Under the pieces are notes generated by a model. That model ran no database searches. It saw nothing but the letters and a program-made list of their open reading frames with translations, and was not told the origin of the DNA. 6,993 nucleotides of DNA from Deltaproteobacteria bacterium (lineage in GTDB: Bacteria; Bdellovibrionota; FAC87; UBA2466), in assembly GCA_013205415.1 (NCBI GenBank), contig JABMMY010000270.1:1-6993 (forward strand), written 5' to 3'. Position numbers and translations under genes: made by a program. Positions 1 through 6,993 of this stretch are shown here, in pieces (position 1 is the first letter of the stretch; every line of letters starts with the position of its first letter).

Positions 1-988
1 AAAAGGCCCTAATTTGAGCCGGAAACCGATGAATAAAGCAGGGTCTGGCAAAATCTTCAGTAACTGCAGCTTCTTCAGGAGCACCAAAGTCATCGCCCCA
101 GGTTACAGGAACCCCTTTTTTATTTAAAATCTCAATAGCCTCATCATAAGACACTCTAGGAAAAGGGGCCTTTACCCTTTGTAGTTTAGTGGTGTCGCGC
201 TCTAATATTTTAAATTCTTCTACACACTCTTTAAGAACATATTGAATGGTGTATTCTAAAAATCGTTCAGCTAGCACCATGTTATCGTTGAGATCATTAA
301 AAGCAACTTCAGGTTCGATCATCCAAAATTCGGTAAGATGACGACGAGTCTTACTCTTTTCTGCTCTAAAGGTGGGCCCAAAACAATAAACCTTTCCAAA
401 GGCCATCGCAGCGGCCTCGCTATAGAGTTGGCCACTTTGTGATAGGAAAGCCTTCTCTCCAAAATAGTCTGTTTCAAATAGGGTCGAGGTGCCTTCGCAG
501 GCTGCAGGTGTGAAGATAGGCGTGTCTATTAGCGTGAATCCCTCCTGGTCAAAAAAATCTCTTACCGCCTTCACAAACCGATCACGAATTCTTAAAATGG
601 CTCGAGGGCGTTGAGACCTTAACCACAAATGACGATGGGAGAGTAAAAAATCGGGGCCATGTTCCTTGGGCCCGAGGGGATAATCTTGGGCTATTTGAAT
701 AATCTGAAGGCCTTCACCATCAAGCTCAACTCCAATGGCCGATCGCTTATCCTCCTTTACCTTTCCAGTGAGTATTAAGGAGCTCTCTTGGGTCAGAGTA
801 TCTAATTGCTGAAAAATTTCGTCCGAAACATTTCCTTTAAACCACACCACCTGCACAATTCCACTTCCATCTCGCATGATGAGAAAACGAAGCTTACCTG
901 AACTTCTAATATTATAGATCCAGCCCCGCAGCTCAACGGTCTGGCCGATAAAATTTTTAAGTTCTCGTATCGTAGTGTGCACTGCCAT
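1..988 (-). CDS. asnS: Asparaginyl-tRNA synthetase, N-terminal 329 codons (3' end off the left edge)
   Basis: This cytoplasmic class IIb aminoacyl-tRNA synthetase joins asparagine to tRNA-Asn using ATP. Translation from the ATG at 988-986 begins [10 protein letters not shown]. An OB-fold anticodon-binding domain spans roughly residues 17-100 ([19 protein letters not shown]). The catalytic domain follows: LGPKEHG and HRHLWLRS (118-125), motif 1 near [14 protein letters not shown] (150-163), [19 protein letters not shown] (183-201), and motif 2 with [15 protein letters not shown] (203-217) then EFWMIEPE (220-227). The RRH...EFWMIEPE form and the lack of a GAD insertion favour AsnRS over Asp[12 protein letters not shown] (297-306) also fits AsnRS. 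Motif 3 lies beyond the window, and the family is usually about 430-460 residues long. The start lies 4 nt after the secF stop and has no recognisable Shine-Dalgarno sequence, so it is probably translated by coupling to secF. It is likely the last or a late gene of the sec operon. Confidence 0.96.
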   Translation of the reverse strand, partial: MAVHTTIRELKNFIGQTVELRGWIYNIRSSGKLRFLIMRDGSGIVQVVWFKGNVSDEIFQQLDTLTQESSLILTGKVKEDKRSAIGVELDGEGLQIIQIAQDYPLGPKEHGPDFLLSHRHLWLRSQRPRAILRIRDRFVKAVRDFFDQEGFTLIDTPIFTPAACEGTSTLFETDYFGEKAFLSQSGQLYSEAAAMAFGKVYCFGPTFRAEKSKTRRHLTEFWMIEPEVAFNDLNDNMVLAERFLEYTIQYVLKECVEEFKILERDTTKLQRVKAPFPRVSYDEAIEILNKKGVPVTWGDDFGAPEEAAVTEDFARPCFIHRFPAQIRAF

Positions 989-992
989 TATT

Positions 993-1961
993 TTATACCG
1001 GTGCAGTTTTAGGAAGTTGACGACCATTAGCTCTAGTTTTTCCACTACGAGCCTCTAGAAATTTTTCCACATAAACGGTGAAGGGTGAGGCGATATAAAC
1101 TGTAGAATAGGTTCCTACGAAAATACCAAAGCACATGGCAATCGCGAAACTCTGAATCTCCCCTTTACATAAAAAGATAATGGGAACTACAGAAATAAAG
1201 GTGACTAGCGAGGTGAGAACCGTTCGCGATAGGGTCAAATTAATAGCTTTATTAATAGTCGTTGCCAGTGGCATGTTTCCACCACTTTGCTTTAACATCT
1301 CCCTCACACGATCGTAAACTACAATGGTGTCGTTCACACTATATCCGGCAATGGTGAGTAAAGCGGCAATCGCTGTGATTGTGAATTCTCTTCCCGTTAG
1401 CATGTAGAATCCGGTTGCCATCACGATATCATGAACCATCGCAATCGTGGCTCCAGGAGCAAACCTAATATCAAAGCGTAACCAAATATAAATAGTAATT
1501 AAGATCACCGAGTAGAAAAGAGAACGTAGTGCCGCTGATTTTAGTTCGGCGCCTACCTTGGGTCCTACAGTGTCTACCGATTGCATCACCACTTCACCCG
1601 CTCCCACCTTTGCTAAAAATTTAGCATTGATGGTTTGAGCCCCCGAATGTTCCTTTTCATTTTTAGCCACTCTAGAGGTAATCATGAACTCCTGATGAGT
1701 GTCGCCTAGCTCAACCACAGACGCATCGGCTTCACCTAACTCCTCCATGATCTTACGAACCTTTTCGGCCGATTGCCCTTGGGTGAATTTCACTCTCATA
1801 ACGGTACCACCGGTGAAATCGATTCCATAATTGAGTCCATGGGTCCAGAGCGCCCCGACAATTACAATTAAAGTCACGATTGAAAAGACCATAAAATATT
1901 TAAACTTTCCAATGAAATCGATGGAAAGGTTATTAGGGATGAGATGTAAATATTTTTGCAT
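993..1961 (-). CDS. secF: Protein translocase subunit SecF
   Basis: SecF is the inner-membrane partner of SecD in the SecDF-YajC complex. This complex uses the proton gradient to help proteins finish crossing through SecYEG. The 322-residue length matches E. coli SecF (323). The first membrane segment is at about 22-42 and is followed by the signature GIDFTGGT (46-53). A small periplasmic domain runs to about 130, then VGPKVGAEL (132-140), and five more membrane segments fill 144-298. Conserved stretches are [19 protein letters not shown] (162-180), [17 protein letters not shown] (205-221) and [11 protein letters not shown] (241-251); R246 is the residue I would match to the arginine linked to proton movement in the family. 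The start is supported by an AGGAAA ribosome-binding site about 5 nt upstream, which begins inside the secD stop codon. The basic tail (residues 303-318) is cytoplasmic. Confidence 0.98.
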   Translation of the reverse strand: MQKYLHLIPNNLSIDFIGKFKYFMVFSIVTLIVIVGALWTHGLNYGIDFTGGTVMRVKFTQGQSAEKVRKIMEELGEADASVVELGDTHQEFMITSRVAKNEKEHSGAQTINAKFLAKVGAGEVVMQSVDTVGPKVGAELKSAALRSLFYSVILITIYIWLRFDIRFAPGATIAMVHDIVMATGFYMLTGREFTITAIAALLTIAGYSVNDTIVVYDRVREMLKQSGGNMPLATTINKAINLTLSRTVLTSLVTFISVVPIIFLCKGEIQSFAIAMCFGIFVGTYSTVYIASPFTVYVEKFLEARSGKTRANGRQLPKTAPV

Positions 1962-1970
1962 AATGGTTTC

Positions 1971-3728
1971 CTAAATGCTGATGGTTTTATTACCTTTTAA
2001 GACGATAAAATAATCGAAGATGACTCGAGTTACGAATATCGAAGTATAAAGAGAGGCCGTTAAACCGACTAGTAAAGTTACGGCAAATCCTCGGATAGGG
2101 CCATAACCAAAACTCAGTAAAACAACTCCGGCAATTAATGTAGTGCAATGGGAGTCGATAATAGCTGAAAAGGCACGGTGATACCCTTCGGCTAAGGCCA
2201 TGGCTAATGACTTACCCATAGCGAGCTCCTCTCTCATATGTTCTAGAATAAGTACGTTAGCATCCACCGCCATTCCTAGTGTTAGCGTAATCCCCGCTAA
2301 ACCTGGAAGTGTCAGCGTTCCTTCAAATGCCGCTAAGATAGCAACGATGAATAGCCCATTTAACATCAGGGCGATATTGGCAAAGAGACCGGAGGTCTTA
2401 TAGTAAATTCCCATAAAGATAAATACTAACGCTAAACCTACCACTAAGGAGTAGGTGCCTGTTTTGATGGCATCGGCTCCTAGGGAAGGTCCCACCACTC
2501 GTTCCTCTAAGAATTCAAGTCGTGCAGGAAGGGCTCCTGAGCGAAGGACTAAGCTAGTGTCCTTTGCATCATTAAGCACCTCGGCGTCGGATCTACCCTG
2601 CGAACTCATTTCGATCATGGCTCTGCCGCCTCCGATTTTAGATTTAATTCTCGGAGCGGAATGAACATTGCTGTCTAAAACAATGGCCATGTATTTCCCT
2701 ACGTTTTCTCCTGTAGCCTTTTCAAATTTAGTCGCACCTAAGGAGGTGAGCTCAAAGTTAACGATCGGCTGCTGAGTTTGCGAGTCGAAACTATAATGGG
2801 CATCCTGGAGATCCTCCCCCGTGACCAAAGCATCTCTATCTAAAAGATAGGGCGTATATTCCGATTCCTTAGTGTTGATATTAGTTTTTTTCTGAAAAAG
2901 AACCTCGGTTCCCGCTGGAATTTTACCCACGAGAAACGTATTGAGTTCACGCAAATGTTTGGTGATGGGCTCGGTCTCTGTCAGTGTCAGTTTTTTCTCC
3001 GTTACAAATTGAGCCACCCATTTAGTAATCTCGGTCATGGCCGGTGTGCCATTTTCTTCAGGGCCGCTTCGCTCAACCTGAAAAGAAAGTTTTGCGGTTC
3101 TCGCAATAATTTCCTTTAAACGACCAGGCTCTTGCAATCCAGGGAACTGAACCATGATCTTTTCATCCCCCTGTTTTTGAATGATGGGCTCTGCAATTCC
3201 AAACTCATCGATACGATTTCGTAAGGTTTCTAAGGATTGGTCGACCGCTCTTTGATTGACCTGCGATTCCCATAACGCCGTCATTCGGAATTTTGCGATA
3301 CTTCCAGTTTGGCTATCGAAATCTAAAAACTGTCCTAGCTCTCGGTTAAGGGCCTTGTCTAATTTTTTCCAGGCCTCTAGATTAGTAAAGGTCACGGTAG
3401 CAAAATTGTCTTGAGTCGTATCAAAGCTAAAGCCGGTAAGTTTTTCCTTTTCTGCCACATCCTTCATTTGGCCTTTTAATTTTCCAATGGCATCGCGGTG
3501 AACCTCTTGAAAGTCAATTCCTAGTACGAGATGTAGACCTCCTCTGAGATCAAGACCTAACTTTAAAACTTCAGAGGGAAGGACTCCAAAATACCAAGGA
3601 TCTGAGGGCTTACTCACCTTCGGAATTGCGACACCCGTAGTGAATTTTAAAACGGTGGGGGTGAGCAGATAGCAGGAGAAGATTAGAGTTGCTGCGATAA
3701 CGCTAATACGCCAAGTGAGACCCTTCAT
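1971..3728 (-). CDS. secD: Protein translocase subunit SecD
   Basis: SecD is the larger subunit of the proton-driven SecDF export motor, with a large periplasmic domain that contacts emerging substrate protein. The 585 residues compare with 615 in E. coli. Membrane segment 1 is at about 8-27. The periplasmic region starts with LGLDLRGGLHLVLGID (57-72), continues through TLRNRIDEFGIAEPIIQ (168-184), DRDALVTGEDLQDA (297-310) and LDSNVHSAPRI (351-361), and ends at LPARLEFLEERVVGPSLGAD (400-419). Five more membrane segments follow from about 424. Segment 4 holds GMAVDANVLILEHMREEL (485-502), where D489 corresponds to the essential proton-pathway aspartate (D519 in E. coli). The segment 5 sequence DSHCTTLIAG is a mild variant of the usual D-x-N-x-TT form. 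The ATG overlaps the yajC stop as ATGA, and an AGAGG ribosome-binding site sits at 3740-3736 inside yajC, so the two are translationally coupled. Confidence 0.98.
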   Translation of the reverse strand: MKGLTWRISVIAATLIFSCYLLTPTVLKFTTGVAIPKVSKPSDPWYFGVLPSEVLKLGLDLRGGLHLVLGIDFQEVHRDAIGKLKGQMKDVAEKEKLTGFSFDTTQDNFATVTFTNLEAWKKLDKALNRELGQFLDFDSQTGSIAKFRMTALWESQVNQRAVDQSLETLRNRIDEFGIAEPIIQKQGDEKIMVQFPGLQEPGRLKEIIARTAKLSFQVERSGPEENGTPAMTEITKWVAQFVTEKKLTLTETEPITKHLRELNTFLVGKIPAGTEVLFQKKTNINTKESEYTPYLLDRDALVTGEDLQDAHYSFDSQTQQPIVNFELTSLGATKFEKATGENVGKYMAIVLDSNVHSAPRIKSKIGGGRAMIEMSSQGRSDAEVLNDAKDTSLVLRSGALPARLEFLEERVVGPSLGADAIKTGTYSLVVGLALVFIFMGIYYKTSGLFANIALMLNGLFIVAILAAFEGTLTLPGLAGITLTLGMAVDANVLILEHMREELAMGKSLAMALAEGYHRAFSAIIDSHCTTLIAGVVLLSFGYGPIRGFAVTLLVGLTASLYTSIFVTRVIFDYFIVLKGNKTISI

Positions 3729-4123
3729 GTAGTTGCCTCTTTCGAAATGTTGTTTTTGTCCTCTTTTAAGTTGGCTGCACTCTCAAGAATTTGAGATTTT
3801 AAAATTTTCAGGGACACGCCTTGGTCCACTTCTAATGATATGAATTTTTCACCTACAGTTTTGATCGTTCCAATAATCCCCGATTGGGTGACTACCATGT
3901 CCCCTCTTTTTAATTCTGTGATAAATAGTTTTTGATCTTTTTGTCGTTTTTGCTGCGGGCGAAGGATCAAAAAGTAGAACACACCAAAAATCATTATAAG
4001 AGGAATAAAAGGGGTGAGGCCCTCTCTTCCTAAAGCTGAAACGCCGGCTGCGGGAGTTCCCTCAGCGAAAAGCAGCTGTGTAAAAAAGGTTGAAACTAAT
4101 ACTAATTTTCCGATAACACCCAT
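3725..4123 (-). CDS. yajC: Preprotein translocase subunit YajC
   Basis: YajC is a small inner-membrane protein that associates with SecD and SecF. At 132 residues it is longer than E. coli YajC (110). Residues 1-20 form a hydrophobic, signal-peptide-like segment ending LLFA-EG. The main membrane segment follows at about 37-55 and leads into the hallmark FYFLILRPQQKRQKDQ (49-64). The cytoplasmic domain carries LKRGDMVVTQSGIIGTI (71-87), the typical YajC core, then SLEVDQGVSLKILKSQI. The tail after about residue 115 is polar and probably disordered. A strong GGAGG ribosome-binding site (4135-4131) lies 7 nt before the ATG and fixes the start. The gene leads the tightly packed yajC-secD-secF-asnS unit. 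The 415 bp upstream contain the tgt relic rather than an intact gene, so I could not identify a promoter with confidence. Confidence 0.97.
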   Translation of the reverse strand: MGVIGKLVLVSTFFTQLLFAEGTPAAGVSALGREGLTPFIPLIMIFGVFYFLILRPQQKRQKDQKLFITELKRGDMVVTQSGIIGTIKTVGEKFISLEVDQGVSLKILKSQILESAANLKEDKNNISKEATT

Positions 4124-4149
4124 TTGTAATCCTCCAAAAGTCGGTCAAA

Positions 4150-4440
4150 AAAAATAAATTTTCAGTCGTAATTTTTTTCCGTTTTGTATTGGTAACCTAC
4201 TGTTAAGAGAGGTTTCATCTTGCGACAGAAACTTCAGAACGTCCGATTTTCCAAAAACTGACGAATTACCGACATGAACCGGTGATACTAGTAAAGATTA
4301 TTGAGCGTGGCAAGGCGAAGACCCAAGATTTATTTTGTTGAAAGAGAGGGTTATAAATAGAAGGGACTCTAGGAATGGCACCGATTAAATCCGCACGTCG
4401 CGTTAATTCAAGGGGTGTCTTTAGGGTATTTACGGTATTT
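4150..4440 (-). pseudogene. Decayed duplicate of the tgt 3' end (residues ~299-397 equivalent)
   Basis: This stretch aligns without a gap to the 3' part of the intact tgt gene at 5404-5694, at a constant offset of 1254 bp. Hand counting gives 127/160 identical bases for 4181-4340 and about 56/100 for 4341-4440; beyond 4440 the match vanishes abruptly. Blocks such as GAAACCTC-ATG-like and CGCCTTGC runs are shared exactly (4211-4220 and 4311-4320 are 10/10). Read in the tgt frame, the copy contains stops at 4410-4408, 4371-4369, 4353-4351, 4332-4330, 4290-4288, 4236-4234 and 4164-4162, so it cannot encode protein. Two of the three zinc cysteines survive, but the third is Phe and the zinc histidine has become Asn. 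Recognisable remnants include [20 protein letters not shown] and KMKP. It lies immediately upstream of yajC, about where a functional tgt would end. Confidence 0.93.
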
Positions 4441-4538
4441 GCCTAGCGCCAAAATGTGACCTCGAAGCGCCACCACCTCAGTTTAGAAATTTTAGAAATA
4501 GTCTGTGACCTTTACAGTGTTTGTATTGAGACGGGGGT
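4441..4538. other. Unassigned spacer between the DUF3050 stop and the tgt relic
   Basis: These 98 bp follow the DUF3050 stop and precede the point where homology to tgt begins. I see no open frame and no hairpin with a T-run that would act as a terminator. It contains a perfect 9-bp tandem repeat, TTTAGAAAT, at 4482-4490 and 4491-4499. It also has an 8-bp direct repeat TGTGACCT at 4455-4462 and 4504-4511, and a 7-bp repeat AGCGCCA at 4445-4451 and 4466-4472. These are too short to assign a function. One end of the duplication or insertion lies at about 4440/4441. Confidence 0.5.
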
Positions 4539-5300
4539 TTAAGATTCGATCTGTTTGCAGATTGCATCCCAAAGATCGAGCCTTACCTGAAGAGAATTCC
4601 TAGCGGTTTGTAACGCCTCCTCTTTTTTTATTTTACATTCACCACAGGCCTTATCGAGCATCGTAATTGCCATCGGGCCATGCTTATCGCCATCGAGTTC
4701 AATATGTCGATTTAGGTAATAGTTCAAAATGGCATAGCCGAAATGGAATTTTTCAGCCGTTTCCTCGAGAATTTTAAGAAAAAGAACTGGAAGCAGATCT
4801 TCCCTTCCTAATGTGAAGGCTGCTGCAAGGGTGTGCGAAGCTCCCGTCTGCGCTAGGTTTACGGTTTGAGTTACAAAGGGAATAATGCACGGGGGTGCAT
4901 TCGCTTTAATAAGAGACTCCTGAAAAGGGCTGCCTTTGGATAGCAAAATAATAAATTCATCGATCGCCTTGGTATCTGCGCGCATCTCTTGCATGGCTTT
5001 AAGATAAAGTTCGAAATGGCTTAGGTAGCCGCCTTCATGGTCTTTATCACTTTCTTCGGCGAGTACGATTTCGTTGATAAGTCTGCGGGTGAAGGGATCG
5101 GGAGAGGGCACCCATGGAATTTCCATGCAGGTGAGTTTGATTTGGAGCGCCTTTAAAAGGGATTGAAAATCCCAAACACACCACACATGGTGCTGCATAA
5201 AAATGGAGATCGCTTTAGGGGAATCAAGAAGCCGGTAAAGCCTGTGGTGGACTAATTGGTGTCGTAGTAATTCTAATTGCGAATCATTGTGCCAGTTCAT
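4539..5300 (-). CDS. DUF3050 family protein (heme-oxygenase-like fold, function unknown)
   Basis: I recognise the family, a widespread but uncharacterised group placed in the heme-oxygenase-like all-helical superfamily; the biochemical role is not known. The 253 residues match the usual full length of about 230-260. Conserved stretches in order are LRHQLVHHRLY (12-22), IFMQHHVWCVWDFQSLLK (33-50), LTCMEIPWVP (56-65), TRRLINEIVLAEESD (71-85), YLSHFELYLKAM (92-103), HTLAAAFTLGREDLLP (156-171) and NRHIELDGDKHGP (197-209). E77, E82/E83, H95, H199, E201 and H207 are candidate metal or heme ligands by analogy with the superfamily. There is no signal peptide or membrane segment, so it is probably cytoplasmic. 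The ATG has a GAGG ribosome-binding site 6 nt upstream. It lies 82 bp after tgt and is followed by the dead tgt 3' end, so it appears to have been inserted between tgt and yajC. No functional link to protein export or queuosine is evident. Confidence 0.9.
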   Translation of the reverse strand: MNWHNDSQLELLRHQLVHHRLYRLLDSPKAISIFMQHHVWCVWDFQSLLKALQIKLTCMEIPWVPSPDPFTRRLINEIVLAEESDKDHEGGYLSHFELYLKAMQEMRADTKAIDEFIILLSKGSPFQESLIKANAPPCIIPFVTQTVNLAQTGASHTLAAAFTLGREDLLPVLFLKILEETAEKFHFGYAILNYYLNRHIELDGDKHGPMAITMLDKACGECKIKKEEALQTARNSLQVRLDLWDAICKQIES

Positions 5301-5344
5301 TGTGATCCTCAGCGAGAAAAGTAAAGCCTACAACAGTGATAATC

Positions 5345-5363
5345 GAAATTGTAGATCAATTTC
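5345..5363. repeat. Small inverted repeat between tgt and the DUF3050 gene
   Basis: GAAATTG (5345-5351) and CAATTTC (5357-5363) form a perfect 7-bp stem around a 5-nt loop in the 82-bp gap between tgt and the DUF3050 gene. The stem is A/T-rich and no T-run follows on the minus strand, so it does not look like a standard intrinsic terminator. It could be an operator-like palindrome or chance. Confidence 0.3.
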
Positions 5364-5382
5364 AAGTAGGTAAAGGCCCTTT

Positions 5383-6676
<1,294 letters not shown>

Positions 6677-6993
6677 ATGGCACAAATCATTCCTATTCCC
6701 GCAGTTAATACGGCAGTCTTTAATGAGAATAATGAAATTCTGTTAACCAGAAGATCTTCTAAGATTAGAGAGCCGGGCAAATGGTGCCTGCCTGGGGGGC
6801 ATTTAGAGGCCGGAGAACTTTGGTTAGAGGGCGCAGCTCGAGAAACTAAAGAGGAGATTGGAATTAAGGTAATTGAAGCCATTCTTTGTGGGATTTATTC
6901 CGATCCGAATCTTACCGTGACTAAAGAGGTGTTGATTCCAGAAGGGTATCATGGGCAGTTTGTAGTCGCTCTCTTTAAAGTTTTGTCTTATGC
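6677..6993 (+). CDS. Nudix hydrolase, N-terminal 105 codons (3' end off the right edge)
   Basis: Nudix enzymes cleave nucleoside diphosphates linked to another group, using metal ions bound by the Nudix box. Translation from 6677 begins MAQIIPIPAVNTAVFNENNE and reaches the complete Nudix box at residues 41-63: GHLEAGE, then LWLEGAA, then RETKEEIGI, fitting GX5EX7REUXEEXGU except Thr at the first U position. ILLTRRSSK (21-29) and PGKWCLPGG (33-41) before the box are typical of the MutT/ADP-sugar pyrophosphatase-like subgroups. The substrate cannot be told from the fragment. The start is the first ATG after an in-frame TAA at 6671-6673, so no longer N-terminus is possible, yet no Shine-Dalgarno sequence stands at normal distance; a leaderless mRNA is possible. 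It is transcribed away from tgt. Confidence 0.93.
   Translation, partial: MAQIIPIPAVNTAVFNENNEILLTRRSSKIREPGKWCLPGGHLEAGELWLEGAARETKEEIGIKVIEAILCGIYSDPNLTVTKEVLIPEGYHGQFVVALFKVLSY

Noticed and set aside
2200..2664. Two short open frames on the plus strand opposite secD (67 and 69 codons)
   Set aside because: They lie fully antisense to well-conserved secD coding sequence, resemble no family I know, and are explained as shadows of secD codon use.
4124..4200. A/T-rich run before yajC as a promoter
   Set aside because: The A/T tracts largely reflect the lysine-rich tgt tail in the relic, and no -35/-10 pair with good spacing could be found by eye.
4503..4517. CTGT...ACAG inverted motif resembling a LexA (SOS) box
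   Set aside because: The gap between half-sites is 7 nt rather than 8, it lies downstream of DUF3050 instead of in a promoter, and no SOS gene is near.

Overview
The window is a bacterial chromosomal segment. It carries the protein-export accessory operon yajC-secD-secF, read on the minus strand, with tgt and asnS on either side. The two-protein SecD/SecF arrangement and the E. coli-like tgt-yajC-secD-secF order point to a Gram-negative bacterium. I lean towards a deltaproteobacterial or Bdellovibrionota-type lineage because YajC carries a signal-like N-terminal extension and asnS follows secF, but this is a weak inference from memory of gene order and protein style.

Layout in minus-strand transcription order, from high to low coordinates: tgt (tRNA-guanine transglycosylase, 6588-5383); a DUF3050 / heme-oxygenase-like protein of unknown function (5300-4539); a 415-bp gap holding a dead second copy of the tgt 3' end (about 4440-4150); yajC (4123-3725); secD (3728-1971); secF (1961-993); and the first 329 codons of asnS (988 to the window edge). 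A Nudix hydrolase starts divergently from tgt at 6677 and runs off the right edge.

yajC, secD, secF and asnS are packed as one unit: yajC and secD overlap in ATGA, secF starts 9 nt after secD, and asnS starts 4 nt after secF. SecD, SecF and YajC form the membrane complex that helps SecYEG pull proteins across the inner membrane using the proton gradient. Tgt exchanges a guanine in certain tRNA anticodons for the queuosine precursor preQ1, and AsnS charges tRNA-Asn, one of the queuosine-modified tRNAs.

The most unusual feature is the tgt relic. It aligns to the real tgt 3' end without a gap at a constant offset of 1254 bp, has at least six in-frame stops, and ends almost at the yajC ribosome-binding site. 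The simplest reading is that tgt once sat directly beside yajC, and that an insertion or duplication event placed a new tgt 3' end plus the DUF3050 gene between them, leaving the displaced 3' end to decay. I saw no integrase, insertion sequence, tRNA gene, rRNA gene or CRISPR array.
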